Source: an uncultured Candidatus Melainabacteria bacterium (GTDB lineage Bacteria > Cyanobacteriota > Vampirovibrionia > Gastranaerophilales > Gastranaerophilaceae). Taken from it: a DNA stretch of 64,000 nt. The translations under genes were made by a program, and so were the position numbers. The stretch is from NCBI GenBank assembly GCA_947364235.1, contig CANARY010000001.1:186001-250000 (forward strand), written 5' to 3'. Position 1 is the stretch's first letter, and each line of letters opens with the position of its first letter. Under the pieces are notes generated by a model. It did no database searches, had not been told where the DNA came from, and saw only the letters and a list, made by a program, of their open reading frames with translations. Of this stretch, positions 1 to 9,298 are shown in pieces.

Positions 1-152
1 TTTTCAAAGCTGTTATCACTTGAACCGTCATCAAGAACTATAATTTCTATATTGCTGTAATTTTGTTTCCATATACTTTTTATACATTCTTCTATAAAAG
101 CAGAATGATTATATGATAAGCAGCAAAAAGATATTTTTTTATTTGTATTCAT
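1..152 (-). CDS. Family 2 glycosyltransferase, N-terminal part only
   Basis: The gene starts at 152 and runs off the left edge, leaving about 50 codons. They show the N-terminal strand of a GT-A fold (ISFCCLSYNHSAFIEECI) and the nucleotide-sugar binding DDGSSDNS motif at residues 41-48, typical of GT2 enzymes that add sugars to a lipid-linked or surface glycan at the cytoplasmic membrane face. It lies 16 nt downstream of the DUF1796 gene and is the last visible member of the minus-strand glycan operon. The acceptor sugar cannot be told from this fragment. Confidence 0.85.
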   Translation of the reverse strand, partial: MNTNKKISFCCLSYNHSAFIEECIKSIWKQNYSNIEIIVLDDGSSDNSFE

Positions 153-168
153 TAATTCTTACCAATAT

Positions 169-990
169 TTATATTTCTATCCCATTTTTTATTTTACCAA
201 GACAAAAGTTATACCGGATACCAAAGAAATATAATTTAAAAGCAGCAATTGTTGGCAGCTTTGAAAATAAGTGAATAGATATTCCACGTTTTACTTTTTT
301 TATTTTCAACAAAACAGGTTTTTCTTTTTCGTTAATATTAACTTTTTTGTTAATATTAACTAACTTTACATCATCTAAAAAAGCCCATTCGTAATTGGTT
401 CTGATATAATCGTATACATTATTGTCTCTTTTATATCTAAACATTTTTACGTTAGGATGTTCAATCAATTCATCTTTTTCACAAGAAAAAGCAATTGAAA
501 CAATATCAAAAACTTTTGAAGGATATAATTCTTTTAATACGTTAATTAAATTTATAAGAGGTTCTTCTTCAATTTGAAAACAAGTACTTAAAACAAACAA
601 AATTTTATCTGAATTATCGATATATTCAAGCATTCTTTTTATTCTTCTATCCAATTTTGTTTTTACAATTTCGTATTCGTCGGAATTATCAATCTTTTTG
701 GAAAAATGATTAACATAATAATATCCTGTATAAGTATCTTTATATTGTGCGTTATCTGTATGAGCACGATTATATTCATCTTCTGTCAGTTCTTGTAGAT
801 TTTCTTTTAACAGAAAATTTTTAAAACCTTCTTGAAAACATTTTGCAAGATTATTAATAGCGTTTCCAGATTTAATATAAGTCCAGTCAAAAGGCAGTGA
901 AAATGTACGCATTCCTCTTTGTTTGAGATTACTTGCTCCAGAGCAATTACCGCCTAATGAGCAGACAAAATCATATTCTTTAGTATTCAT
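169..990 (-). CDS. DUF1796-type putative papain-like cysteine peptidase
   Basis: The 273-residue product begins with [16 protein letters not shown] followed by FSLPFDW, the signature of the DUF1796 family, which is predicted to be papain-like. Cys16 would be the nucleophile. The family is recurrent in polysaccharide loci, where its real reaction is unknown. No signal peptide is visible, so it probably acts in the cytoplasm. The ATG at 990 overlaps the end of the upstream aminotransferase gene by 11 nt, which implies translational coupling. The C-terminal third (after about residue 215) is basic and less family-like. I am confident of the family and unsure of any proteolytic activity. Confidence 0.75.
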   Translation of the reverse strand: MNTKEYDFVCSLGGNCSGASNLKQRGMRTFSLPFDWTYIKSGNAINNLAKCFQEGFKNFLLKENLQELTEDEYNRAHTDNAQYKDTYTGYYYVNHFSKKIDNSDEYEIVKTKLDRRIKRMLEYIDNSDKILFVLSTCFQIEEEPLINLINVLKELYPSKVFDIVSIAFSCEKDELIEHPNVKMFRYKRDNNVYDYIRTNYEWAFLDDVKLVNINKKVNINEKEKPVLLKIKKVKRGISIHLFSKLPTIAAFKLYFFGIRYNFCLGKIKNGIEI

Positions 991-2155
991 TTACAACCTC
1001 AACTACTTTTTTAACTTCTTCGTTAGTCATAACAGGAGAAATCGGAAGACTGATAATTGTTCTATGAATTTCTTCTGAAACCGGGAACGACAAATTATTC
1101 CATTCACTGTATGCTCCTTGTTTATGAGGCGGAGTCGGGTAGTGAATAATTGTTTGTATTTCATTATCAGATAGATATTTTTGAAACTCATCCCGATTTT
1201 CTGTTCTGACAACGAAAACATGCCATACAGAAGCGTTTTCATCATAAGTTTGCGGAAGTATTATTTTTGCATTTTTAATATTTTCTCTATAATATTTTGC
1301 AATTTCTCTTCTGCGTTCATTATCTTTTTCTAAATATTTAAGCTTAACATCCAGAACTGCAGCTTGAATTTCATCTAAACGAGAATTTGTGCCCTTATAA
1401 ATGTGGTGGTATTTTCTGTCAGAACCATAATTAGCAATTGCTTTAATTTTTTCATAAAGTTCTTTATCATTAGTAGTAATTGCTCCGCCGTCACCCATAC
1501 ATCCGAGGTTTTTGCCCGGGTAGAAAGAAAATGCGCTTGCATCACCCAGATTGCCTGCACGACGTACTTGTAGAGAACACTCTGAGGACATGTCATCCGA
1601 CCCAATGTCTACGTGCGTAGCAGAGGTAAACAAATCCGATTTGTTGTTACAGCCTACGTGCGCAGCACCACCGTGGGCTTGTGCAGAGTCTTCTATTATT
1701 TTTAAATTATACTTTTTCGCAAGCTCCCAAATTTTTTCCATCTGAACAACTTGACCGTAAAGATGAACAACCATAATTGCTTTTGTTTTATTAGTAATTT
1801 TTTCTTCTATCAAATCAGGATTAATATTGTAAGTGTTAATATCAGGTTCTACAAGAACAGGAGTGCATCCGTTTTCTGAAATAGCTAAAATACTTGCAAT
1901 GTAAGTATTAGCAGGAACAATAATTTCATCTCCGTTACCAAACCCAAAGCCTTTAATGATAAGGTTTAAAGCGTCAAGCCCGTTTGCGACTCCAAGGCAA
2001 TACTTTGTACCGCAAAATTTTGCAAAATTCTCGCAAAAAGTTTCATTTTCTTCTCCTTGCAAATACCACCCCTTATCAAGTATTTTTGCTATTCTTTTGT
2101 CAATTTCTGTTCTAAATCGATTGTTAATTTTTTCTAAATCTAAGAATTTTATCAT
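980..2155 (-). CDS. fdtB: DegT/DnrJ/EryC1 sugar aminotransferase (FdtB/QdtB-like)
   Basis: This is a PLP-dependent aminotransferase of the sugar type, 391 residues. It has the N-terminal LDL segment, the cofactor motif [11 protein letters not shown] and the [10 protein letters not shown] loop whose Lys215 should bind PLP. With the FdtA- and FdtC-like genes upstream it should convert dTDP-3-keto-6-deoxyhexose to the 3-amino sugar. The start at 2155 is chosen because its ATG overlaps the TGA of the preceding gene (ATGA); a longer frame to 2194 lies inside that gene. Oddity: between HGG and GNLGDASAF, where relatives have roughly 8 residues, there are about 36 (residues 165-200), coded by a repeat-like insert. 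Whether the enzyme tolerates this loop is unknown. Confidence 0.85.
   Translation of the reverse strand: MIKFLDLEKINNRFRTEIDKRIAKILDKGWYLQGEENETFCENFAKFCGTKYCLGVANGLDALNLIIKGFGFGNGDEIIVPANTYIASILAISENGCTPVLVEPDINTYNINPDLIEEKITNKTKAIMVVHLYGQVVQMEKIWELAKKYNLKIIEDSAQAHGGAAHVGCNNKSDLFTSATHVDIGSDDMSSECSLQVRRAGNLGDASAFSFYPGKNLGCMGDGGAITTNDKELYEKIKAIANYGSDRKYHHIYKGTNSRLDEIQAAVLDVKLKYLEKDNERRREIAKYYRENIKNAKIILPQTYDENASVWHVFVVRTENRDEFQKYLSDNEIQTIIHYPTPPHKQGAYSEWNNLSFPVSEEIHRTIISLPISPVMTNEEVKKVVEVVNEY
1563..1668. repeat. Repeat-like in-frame insertion inside the aminotransferase gene
   Basis: The stretch codes for the extra loop of the aminotransferase. It contains two near-identical words, GTCTACGTGCGTAGCA (about 1607-1622) and GCCTACGTGCGCAGCA (about 1652-1667), flanking the inverted pair AACAAATC/GATTTGTT, and ends in CACTCTGAGGACATGTCATCCGAC. 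It is open in frame on both strands. Composition is richer in G+C than the surrounding gene. It resembles small palindromic elements that insert within coding regions, as known in Rickettsia, but I cannot name a family. Confidence 0.55.
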
Positions 2156-4368
2156 ATAATTGCCTTTTTTATTTTCTGGTAAATATTTTCCCAAGAATTT
2201 TCACTCGCTTCTTTTTGAAGCAATAGTTTATAATTTTCATCATTCTTAAGTTTTAATGCTTTATTTATTAATGCAGAAAATTCTTCTTTATTATTTGCAA
2301 TCAAACAGGATTTGTAATTTTTACACTCATTCATTGCGGTTGTAACAATCGGTAAACCTTGAGCCATGTATTCAAACATTTTAACAGGACTTGTTCCTTT
2401 TGTAATGTCATTTAATAAAAACGGTATTATAGCAGCATTAAAATGTTTTGAATACTTAATTAATTCTTCAAAATTCATTTTATCTAAGCATAAAAAATTA
2501 TTATACTGATTTAGAATACTTACATCTTCTTTAACATGAGGACCAATTATTACAAAATTTAAATGCGGATTATTCTTTACTGCATATTCTAAAGTATCAA
2601 AATCAAACCATTCTTTAAAAATACAGCCGTAATAACCAACAATAGGTTTATTATCTGAAATAAATTTTTCGAAATCAGGATTAAATTTTGAATTTTGAAA
2701 AATTTCTAAATTAACACCGTTTTTTGCTATAACTATATTTTTATCTGAACCTCTGACTTCAATAGCTTGTTTATAAAGATTATCAGCTGTTGTTGATATT
2801 ATAATGTTATCGTGTTTGCAAATTGTGTTAAATCTTTTATATAATTTATTTTGAATCTTTTTTTTGGATATAAGTGTAATATCATCAAGATGTTCAAATA
2901 TTACAGGTATTTTTTTATTAGCAGCTTTTATCAATAATTTTTCTATATTGTCAAAAGTGAAATGTGTACTGATTGTCATTATGGTTTTATTTATTATCTT
3001 TTTGTTAAATACAAGCTGTTTAGTATCTTTCATCGGATAACCATAAATATTTGGAGAGTATTCAACAACAGAATTTAAGGCTTTTTCTCCCCAAGCAATA
3101 ATATATCCATCTTTGATAAATTGTTCAAATAAATGTTCCGGTCTTTGTTTCATATTTTCAAAATGAGAATATGAAGAAATAAAAATTAATATTTTTTTAT
3201 TGTTTGTAAGTTTATTTCTAAAAAACCTTACTGTTTTATTATTATTTTTAAAAAAATTTATTATATTTTGTATCATATTTATTTTTTGTCTTTTTATTTG
3301 ACTTAATTTACAAGAATTAATATTCAATATTAATTTATTTATTTGTGTATCGATTAAAAAATTTTCGCAAAAATGCTTTCTAGACGCTTCAGAAATATAT
3401 TCATAATCATTTTGAATTATATCTAAAATATTTTGTAAAGGCAATTTTATTTCTTTTAATACATAGAAATTTGAATTTGAACCTAGTAAATGATTTTTTG
3501 TTTTATAAAGAAAAACGTATGAATTTTCTTTTGCAGGTTTATCAAATAAAAAAGATAAAATAGAAGGTATTCCAATTTTTGAAGCTTCGATAAGAGATGT
3601 ACCCATTGAAAATAAACAATCTGCATTATTTTGTAAATATTCATATAATTGAGGAGGTTTGATAATTCCTTCAAAAATTATTTTAAAATATTTTGAATAA
3701 TGTTGTATATCAATTAAATTTTTAGCTTTTCCATCTCCTATAATTTTTAGTATTATTTTTTTTTCTGTTTTGTAGTTTTTAAGATTTTCTAATAAATTCA
3801 AAAGACTATAAATTTTGTCATCATCAAGACGAGAAAGCCATACAATGTTTAATTCATTTTTTGAAATAAGTTTTTTTCTTATAAAGTATTTGGAATCATT
3901 GACCATTATTGGTACTATAGGAGTGTTTTTGTGCACTAAATTTTTTATTGCGAAATTTGTTGCAGAGTCCATACTTATAAGACTTTTTTCAGCTATTGTT
4001 TTTTTTATAAATTTTGTTAGAAGTTTCTTTTTTAATCCGGCATTTTTTGCTAACCACCATATATTTTCCGGATGAAGATTCCAAAATAAAAATCTTATGT
4101 TTTTATTCAAAACTTCAGGCAAGTTATATGCAAGTGTTATTGCAGAAATTATTACTGTATTATCTTCAAGAGATATTTTATCAGCAGACGAAACTTTAAT
4201 AACTTTATTGTTTAAAAGTTGATTAGATATTCCGTCTGAATAATCAATAAAGAAAACTTTTTTATCTGAATTATCAGCAAGATAATTGGCTATTCTTGCA
4301 AAAAGTATTTCTGCCCCGCCTAAAATATAGCTCGGATAATAAAAACATACATTTCTTTTTAAATCCAA
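2152..4368 (-). CDS. Double-domain GT-B glycosyltransferase
   Basis: The 738-residue protein joins two GT-B glycosyltransferase units. The first (about 1-360) opens with [19 protein letters not shown], the GT4-type acceptor-side loop, and has a C-terminal [12 protein letters not shown] donor motif. The second (about 385-738) opens with [21 protein letters not shown] and ends with [15 protein letters not shown], an E-x7-E-type donor site. It probably adds two sugars in sequence to a membrane-linked glycan. The start is a TTG placed directly after the TAA of the radical SAM gene, with a GAGAAGG ribosome site in front, so the two genes are coupled. Its stop overlaps the next start. Confidence 0.8.
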   Translation of the reverse strand: MDLKRNVCFYYPSYILGGAEILFARIANYLADNSDKKVFFIDYSDGISNQLLNNKVIKVSSADKISLEDNTVIISAITLAYNLPEVLNKNIRFLFWNLHPENIWWLAKNAGLKKKLLTKFIKKTIAEKSLISMDSATNFAIKNLVHKNTPIVPIMVNDSKYFIRKKLISKNELNIVWLSRLDDDKIYSLLNLLENLKNYKTEKKIILKIIGDGKAKNLIDIQHYSKYFKIIFEGIIKPPQLYEYLQNNADCLFSMGTSLIEASKIGIPSILSFLFDKPAKENSYVFLYKTKNHLLGSNSNFYVLKEIKLPLQNILDIIQNDYEYISEASRKHFCENFLIDTQINKLILNINSCKLSQIKRQKINMIQNIINFFKNNNKTVRFFRNKLTNNKKILIFISSYSHFENMKQRPEHLFEQFIKDGYIIAWGEKALNSVVEYSPNIYGYPMKDTKQLVFNKKIINKTIMTISTHFTFDNIEKLLIKAANKKIPVIFEHLDDITLISKKKIQNKLYKRFNTICKHDNIIISTTADNLYKQAIEVRGSDKNIVIAKNGVNLEIFQNSKFNPDFEKFISDNKPIVGYYGCIFKEWFDFDTLEYAVKNNPHLNFVIIGPHVKEDVSILNQYNNFLCLDKMNFEELIKYSKHFNAAIIPFLLNDITKGTSPVKMFEYMAQGLPIVTTAMNECKNYKSCLIANNKEEFSALINKALKLKNDENYKLLLQKEASENSWENIYQKIKKAII

Positions 4369-5352
4369 TTACCTTCTCTCCATAATTAATACTTTTTTAT
4401 CATTAATGCTTTCCTGTAAGATAGGAAATTCATTTAAAATAGAAGATTTGTCAACATTAAAGTTTTCAAAACAATTTTTGCAAATATTTAAATTGCCTGA
4501 TTTAAGTTCTTTTCTTATTTTTAAAAGATTTTTGTTTTTGCAAAAAGATTTCTTTAAGTTTTTGTAATTTCCAAAATCAATAGTAGAATCATAATCTGAA
4601 CAACATAAAGCAAGATTTCCGTCTGCTCTAACTACAATAGTATTAAATGGCTGCATACAAGTGTTTTTATTAAGCTTATTCAAGCAAATCATTGAATTTT
4701 TTAATTCAGTATTGACAATAAATTGGAATTTATCTTTTTTAAAAGTTATTAACGGAAGAAGAGGAGCTACTCTAATTAAATCTACAAAAGGTTTCCAGCA
4801 ATCAAAAAATTTTTCAACATTACTGTTTTTTGTTACAAGAAAATTAATTTCTCTAAAAGGTTTTTGTTCCAAATTTTTAATTATATTATCAAAATCTTTT
4901 ATATTTTGTAAAGTTTTTTCAAAAGAAAGATTTTTGCGTAAATATTCGTAACTTTCTTTATCCCATCCTTCAATAGATATCAATATATGATCACATTTTA
5001 ATAAAGAGTTAAAATGTTTGTTAGCAAGAGAAAAATTTGTAGGAATAAATATTTTATAACCTTTAGATTTGATGTAATCAACAAATTCATCAAATTTTGG
5101 ATGCGCTAAAGGTTCTCCCCAAGCACCAAGAGAAATTGTTTTTATGGAAGGTATTTTTTCAAGTTGTTTCATAATACTGTAAAAAGTACTTGCTTCCATA
5201 AGGTTATTGCGTTTTGTTTCAGAAAGCTGTCTTGAACAAAAAGGACATTGAGCATTACAAATATTACTAATATCTATAATAATATCACTTGGTTTGGGAT
5301 AATATACTATAAATTTATTCTTAATCTTGTTTATTAATTTTTTTATCCCCAT
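4369..5352 (-). CDS. Radical SAM protein with SPASM-like C-terminus
   Basis: The radical SAM motif CNAQCPFC gives Cys32, Cys36 and Cys39 for the [4Fe-4S]-SAM cluster. A C-terminal cysteine set (CMQPF, LALCCSD, NICKNCFEN) fits a SPASM/twitch domain holding a second cluster. Such enzymes modify sugars, peptides or other small substrates; the glycan operon makes a sugar or glycan modification plausible but the substrate is not visible. The start at 5352 (MGIKKLINK) is preferred to the open frame from 5376. It has GGGAG 8 nt upstream, and the predicted promoter at 5381-5409 would start transcription near 5374, below 5376. Confidence 0.8.
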   Translation of the reverse strand: MGIKKLINKIKNKFIVYYPKPSDIIIDISNICNAQCPFCSRQLSETKRNNLMEASTFYSIMKQLEKIPSIKTISLGAWGEPLAHPKFDEFVDYIKSKGYKIFIPTNFSLANKHFNSLLKCDHILISIEGWDKESYEYLRKNLSFEKTLQNIKDFDNIIKNLEQKPFREINFLVTKNSNVEKFFDCWKPFVDLIRVAPLLPLITFKKDKFQFIVNTELKNSMICLNKLNKNTCMQPFNTIVVRADGNLALCCSDYDSTIDFGNYKNLKKSFCKNKNLLKIRKELKSGNLNICKNCFENFNVDKSSILNEFPILQESINDKKVLIMERR

Positions 5353-5380
5353 AAAACTACTCCCGCTAAAAATCAAACTA

Positions 5381-5409
5381 ATTATATCATTAATAAGAAT
5401 ATTTGTAAA
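5381..5409 (-). promoter_or_regulatory. Sigma70-type promoter before the radical SAM gene
   Basis: On the minus strand TTTACA (5404-5409) and TATAAT (5381-5386) are separated by 17 nt. This would start a second transcript inside the glycan cluster, covering the radical SAM gene, the double glycosyltransferase, fdtB and the genes beyond. Confidence 0.6.
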
Positions 5410-5449
5410 TTTTATAGCTCATTGGAAAAAGATATTCCCAATCCAAAAA

Positions 5450-5893
5450 TCATAAAGTTTTTACTAATTTATTTACATAAAGAATATTTGCTTCAACATC
5501 TTTAGTAACAACGCTTCCTGCTGCAATTAATGCGTTTTCTCCGATAGTTACTCCAGGTAAAATTGTAGCATTAGCTCCTATACTTGCACCTTTTTTTATT
5601 ATTACAGGTTCAAGCTTAAAATCTTTATTCTTAGATTTCGGATACTTATCATTACAGAAAGTTACATTCGGACCGATGAAAACGTTATCTTCCACTCTCA
5701 TTCCATCCCAAAGCTGAACTCCGCATTTAACAGTAACGTTATCTCCAATGATAACATCATTTTCAATAAAGCAATGCGAACAAATATTGCAGCTGCTGCC
5801 GATTTTTGCTCCGGAAAGAACTACGCAAAACTGCCAAATATTAGTATTTTCACCTATATTTTTACTTTGAACATCGGAAAGTGAATGAATCAT
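5450..5893 (-). CDS. fdtC: Hexapeptide-repeat sugar N-acetyltransferase (FdtC/QdtC-like)
   Basis: The 147-residue protein is built of left-handed beta-helix hexapeptide repeats ([53 protein letters not shown]). Length and pattern match the acetyltransferases that act on dTDP-3-amino-3,6-dideoxyhexoses, with acetyl-CoA as donor. Its ATG overlaps the TGA of the fdtA-like gene (ATGA), so the two are coupled. With the FdtB-like aminotransferase downstream the set would make dTDP-Fuc3NAc or dTDP-Qui3NAc. Which of the two cannot be decided by eye. Confidence 0.8.
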   Translation of the reverse strand: MIHSLSDVQSKNIGENTNIWQFCVVLSGAKIGSSCNICSHCFIENDVIIGDNVTVKCGVQLWDGMRVEDNVFIGPNVTFCNDKYPKSKNKDFKLEPVIIKKGASIGANATILPGVTIGENALIAAGSVVTKDVEANILYVNKLVKTL

Positions 5894-6288
5894 TTTTTTA
5901 TTGCCTCCAAAAACTCATCATAATTTCTTATATACTCATTTTCATCATAATAAGTACTTGCAAGCACCATCAATTTACACCCATAAGAAAAATGCCTCAT
6001 TTCTCTCCACATACCTGGGCCGATGTATAAACCGATATCAGGACGATTAAGCCAGACAGTCTCTTTTGTTTTGCCGTCATCAAGAACAAACTGACATGCT
6101 CCATCCATTGCTACAATTACTTGTTCAAGATTTTTGTGTGCGTGCTTTCCGCGTTCTTGTTCAGGAAGAGTATCAAAAATATAGTATACACGTTTGATGT
6201 CAAAAGGAATGTTCTTATTACCTTCTAATGAAACAAGTTTTCCTCTCTCATCTCCAAATACTTTCATGTTTATCAATTTATAATTCAT
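5890..6288 (-). CDS. fdtA: dTDP-6-deoxy-hexulose 3,4-ketoisomerase (FdtA/QdtA-like cupin)
   Basis: The 132-residue cupin has [10 protein letters not shown] at the N-terminus, RVYYIFDT, and [11 protein letters not shown] with His49 and His51, the positions of the catalytic histidines in FdtA-type 3,4-ketoisomerases. It moves the keto group of dTDP-4-keto-6-deoxyglucose from C4 to C3, the step before transamination by the FdtB-like enzyme. A ribosome site AAGGGAAG lies before the ATG at 6288. The rmlA and rmlB genes needed to supply dTDP-4-keto-6-deoxyglucose are not in the window and must lie elsewhere. Confidence 0.85.
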   Translation of the reverse strand: MNYKLINMKVFGDERGKLVSLEGNKNIPFDIKRVYYIFDTLPEQERGKHAHKNLEQVIVAMDGACQFVLDDGKTKETVWLNRPDIGLYIGPGMWREMRHFSYGCKLMVLASTYYDENEYIRNYDEFLEAIKK

Positions 6289-6337
6289 TTGATAACTTCC
6301 CTTTACTAGTTTATTTTAGCATAAATAATTTAATAAT

Positions 6338-7189
6338 TTATTTTTGTTTTTTGTATGTCAGCTTATGTGCAAAATATTCTATTTCTATTCCTTTTTGTTT
6401 CATGCCGGCTTTTTCAGCATCAAGATAAGGCATTTTTTCCCATTCTTCTTTGCATTCTTCTTTCACAGAAAGCATTGTTGATACGTGTTCAAACATAAAA
6501 TAATTTATAAGAAAATCATTCTCTGACCAGTAATTTTCAAGTGTTTGCTTGATTGCTCTTAAGTTAATACTTCCTTTTTTAGCACGGATAAAATAACAAG
6601 ACATTCTATTTTCTTGCATATCTGTTTTCGGGTCTTTTTGAAAAACGCAAAAATCAGAATCCCAAACTTCTTGAGGAATTTTATCTGTCAAAAGGATAGT
6701 TGAATCTATCCACATTCCGCCGAATTTTTCCAGAAGATATAGTCTTACAATATCGCTGAATATCGCAATCGGGATTTTTTTTGAGTTTACTAAATCATAA
6801 AATTTTTGTGGAATATCAACATAATCTTTGACCGTATCAAAAGACAGTACAGCGATTTTTTTATCGCCTTCAAACTTTTGAACACTTTCAAAACATTCTT
6901 TTATTAAATCTGGCGCGTTTTCTTTACCTTGATGCCAGTATTGCCAGAGGGGTAAATATGAATTGTCGGATGACAATTGTTCAACTACAGATTTGTTTTG
7001 TAATGCCGGGTCATCCTCAGAGTGTGCTTCAATATCTAATGTCTTTTCAGTAAGAACAGAAGGCGGAACTTCCAAATATTTTGCAAGATGCTTTTTCGCC
7101 CAGCGCGCTTTTAAAATCGACCTTTGTTTGCGGTCAAAAATAAAAATCTCAATTAAAATTTTGAAAATATTATTAGTCAGCTGTTTCAT
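6338..7189 (-). CDS. Capsular polysaccharide synthesis-type glycosyltransferase (Caps_synth-like)
   Basis: The 283-residue protein shows LPLWQYWHQGKENAPDLIKECFES and the long motif around FSDIVRLYLLEKFGGMWIDST, the DXD-like donor site of the Caps_synth / sugar-DXD glycosyltransferase group. It is probably cytoplasmic and peripheral to the membrane. The ATG at 7189 overlaps the stop of the GT8 gene (ATGA). Residues about 55-77, just before the conserved WQYWHQG segment, are a low-similarity loop coded by a repeat-like stretch that shares words with the insert in the aminotransferase gene. Confidence 0.75.
   Translation of the reverse strand: MKQLTNNIFKILIEIFIFDRKQRSILKARWAKKHLAKYLEVPPSVLTEKTLDIEAHSEDDPALQNKSVVEQLSSDNSYLPLWQYWHQGKENAPDLIKECFESVQKFEGDKKIAVLSFDTVKDYVDIPQKFYDLVNSKKIPIAIFSDIVRLYLLEKFGGMWIDSTILLTDKIPQEVWDSDFCVFQKDPKTDMQENRMSCYFIRAKKGSINLRAIKQTLENYWSENDFLINYFMFEHVSTMLSVKEECKEEWEKMPYLDAEKAGMKQKGIEIEYFAHKLTYKKQK
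6956..7026. repeat. Second repeat-like in-frame stretch in a glycosyltransferase gene
   Basis: On the plus strand this contains GTCGGATGACAATTGTTC, a GATTTGTTTTGTAATGCC block and GTCATCCTCAGAGTG. The insert at 1563-1668 has GTCATCCGAC, GATTTGTTGTTACAGCC and CACTCTGAGGA, so the same words appear in another order and orientation. The coded residues (about HSEDDPALQNKSVVEQ) fall in a variable loop. The relationship is by eye and the ends are approximate. Confidence 0.4.
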
Positions 7190-8079
7190 ACTTTGCTAAA
7201 CAACCTTTTTCTCATATCTCTAAACGTAAATTTTTTCAATGATTTAGGGAGTTTATTCAAACAATCCTGATAATCTTCAGGAATATGCTTGCGCCTCCAA
7301 GGCTTACCCGGCTTTCCTGCATAATGAAGCATTACAACATTTCGGGTTTCTTTTCTAAGCTCTTCTTCCGAATAAACATGTTTTAAGAAATTAAACTCAT
7401 AAGACTTTGACCAGTCATCATGATAAAACATACTCTGAAAAACTCCGTATCTGAACGGAAGCTCATAAATTTTATTACAAGTAATGTTCAAAGCGTCTAC
7501 ATCAAAGAATTTCAACCTTGTATTGAAAGTCTTTATTGTATCGAAAATTCTCTGAACAAAGTTTTCTTCCCGCATTTTTTTCGAGTTAAACACAATGAAA
7601 CTTGAAATGAATGTAAGAGCATTTTTGTTTTCCGGAAAATACTTGTGACAAATCATATTTTCGTTATTTGGCTCCATAGCAACAGCGGCACATTCATAAT
7701 CTGAAATATCAAGATTATAAATGTCTGATAAATCGTCTTTAAATAAGACATCGGTGTCTGCGTATATTACTTTATCATACTGAGGCAGAAGCTCAGGAAT
7801 AAGCAGCCTGTAATATACAATCTCAGTCCAGCTGCCGCCTTTGTTAATCGGAGCGCCTTTGAACCTTTCTGTAGAAATATACTCAAAAGTAATTGAATGG
7901 TTTGTACCTTCAAGCATTTTTTTGAATTCACCGGCTGTTTTGTCATCAATATCCGGATGATAAATATAAATGTCATAACTTGTATCTGCTTTTGCTCTGT
8001 CAATAAGGCTTTTAATTGTTACAGCAGCGCCTAGGATAATTCTTTTATCAAAAGTAAAAACTACAGGGATTTTAGTCAT
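7186..8079 (-). CDS. Family 8 glycosyltransferase
   Basis: The 297-residue protein has the GT8 hallmarks. These are an N-terminal IPVVFTFDKRIILGAAVTIKSL, the metal-binding YADTDVLF (Asp108 and Asp110), and the C-terminal LHYAGKPGKPW. GT8 enzymes are retaining galactosyl- or glucosyltransferases, often in LPS core or wall glycan synthesis, using UDP-sugars. Its ATG lies inside the end of the upstream gene (8 nt overlap) and its stop overlaps the next start, so it sits in a coupled run of three glycosyltransferases. Confidence 0.9.
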   Translation of the reverse strand: MTKIPVVFTFDKRIILGAAVTIKSLIDRAKADTSYDIYIYHPDIDDKTAGEFKKMLEGTNHSITFEYISTERFKGAPINKGGSWTEIVYYRLLIPELLPQYDKVIYADTDVLFKDDLSDIYNLDISDYECAAVAMEPNNENMICHKYFPENKNALTFISSFIVFNSKKMREENFVQRIFDTIKTFNTRLKFFDVDALNITCNKIYELPFRYGVFQSMFYHDDWSKSYEFNFLKHVYSEEELRKETRNVVMLHYAGKPGKPWRRKHIPEDYQDCLNKLPKSLKKFTFRDMRKRLFSKV

Positions 8080-9145
8080 TAATAAGCTCCTTTAAGTTGT
8101 TTAATGATTTTTTATAAAACTCTTCTTGATATTCTTTAAGCTTAACCTGCATGTTTGAATATTCTTCCGAACTCATTTTAATGCCTTTTTCAAATGCGTT
8201 TGAATAATCTTTGTCTTCTGAATATAAAATCGCGTTTTCACTATTAAATCCGTTTAAAGGAGCAAACTCTTCAAGAATAATACAAGGCTTGGTAAAACCG
8301 TAAACAAGCTGAAAAGTGCCGCTTGTGCCTGTTGTATTGTATCTCAAATGCTGTTCGTTTCCTTTGCTGTAAGAAGTCAAAATAAAATCAGCTTTTTCAA
8401 TTTCGTCATACATTTTATCAAAAGGAAGCCTGCCTTTTATATCAAAATATTTTTGCAATTCTTTTGGAAGTTTTTTAACATGACCTTTTCCGACAACAGT
8501 AATTTTAAAATTATGAATTCCTTTTTCGTGAAGTTCTTTTGCAGCATTTATGATTAACTCATTGTTGTTTCTTTTGCCCTGAATAGCTCCGATTGTAATA
8601 AAGTTTGTAACTTCATTATTTTTTGGAGTAATTTTAATTTCTCCAAAGTAATGCGGGTTGACAACAACAGATTTTACACCTTTGTAATTCAGCTCACGCA
8701 AAGTAATTAAGCTTTCCTTCCAGCTTCCGTTATCAGCAGCATTTTTGCAGTCGTGTGAAACAAAGAAAAGTTTTTTACGGTCAGCTTGCGGATTAAAATG
8801 TTCAAAACATTCATCAAAATGAATTTCATCGCAAAGCTTACCGGAAGTTGTGACAAGAACGCCTTTTATGTCAGATAAATCGGATTTCAAAATAAATTTT
8901 TTAATATCTTTTTGGCTTAGCTTATTTAATGAAATATTTTCATCCTGATATCTTGCAAATAAACCTTCCTTGTATCTTTCAGGAGTCAGCAGGACTGATA
9001 CGTGATAACCTAAATCTCTAAGATATTTAGCATATCCCGGAATTACTTCGCTGTGCGATTTACTGCACGGTTCCCATAAAAGAAATGTATTTTCTTTTAT
9101 GACAGGCTTTTTTTGTCCAAAAAGCTTAATAAATATATTTTCCAC
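8072..9145 (-). CDS. GT-B glycosyltransferase, first gene of the glycan operon
   Basis: The 357-residue protein has a GT-B layout. An N-terminal acceptor domain contains HSEVIPGYAKYLRDLGYHVSV. A C-terminal donor domain contains FITIGAIQGKRNNNELIINAA, ITVVGKGH and GTSGTFQLVYGFTKPCIIL. It is related to GT4-type enzymes; donor and acceptor are unknown. The start is GTG at 9145, with AGGAG six nt upstream; no ATG fits better. It is the promoter-proximal gene of the minus-strand cluster, about 24 nt below a predicted promoter. Confidence 0.75.
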   Translation of the reverse strand: MENIFIKLFGQKKPVIKENTFLLWEPCSKSHSEVIPGYAKYLRDLGYHVSVLLTPERYKEGLFARYQDENISLNKLSQKDIKKFILKSDLSDIKGVLVTTSGKLCDEIHFDECFEHFNPQADRKKLFFVSHDCKNAADNGSWKESLITLRELNYKGVKSVVVNPHYFGEIKITPKNNEVTNFITIGAIQGKRNNNELIINAAKELHEKGIHNFKITVVGKGHVKKLPKELQKYFDIKGRLPFDKMYDEIEKADFILTSYSKGNEQHLRYNTTGTSGTFQLVYGFTKPCIILEEFAPLNGFNSENAILYSEDKDYSNAFEKGIKMSSEEYSNMQVKLKEYQEEFYKKSLNNLKELIND

Positions 9146-9168
9146 ACGACTCTCCTATCCTAACTCTA

Positions 9169-9196
9169 ATAATACAACTTAAAGTCTATAAATCAA
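9169..9196 (-). promoter_or_regulatory. Promoter of the glycan operon
   Basis: On the minus strand TTGATT (9191-9196) and TATTAT (9169-9174) are 16 nt apart. It directly abuts, back to back, the forward promoter of the small-peptide module that begins at 9197. Confidence 0.5.
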
Positions 9197-9225
9197 TAGA
9201 CAAAAATAATAAAATATATTAAAAT
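9197..9225 (+). promoter_or_regulatory. Forward promoter of small-peptide module 1
   Basis: TAGACA (9197-9202) and TAAAAT (9220-9225) are 17 nt apart. The predicted transcript start is about 9232, exactly at a GTAGGGC word that is complementary to GCCCTAC at 9417-9423. The same arrangement (TAGACA, 18 nt, TACAAT) precedes module 2 at 54806-54835. Confidence 0.55.
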
Positions 9226-9298
9226 ATATTTGTAGGGCTTGCACATGCAACTTCGTTACACACAGTTTTCAGAGAAATTGAACGAAAGGAGGCAAGCT

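Noticed and set aside
1551-1745. Plus-strand frame of 64 codons across the insert in the aminotransferase gene
   Set aside because: No ribosome site and no family; it arises because the repeat-like insert is open on both strands.
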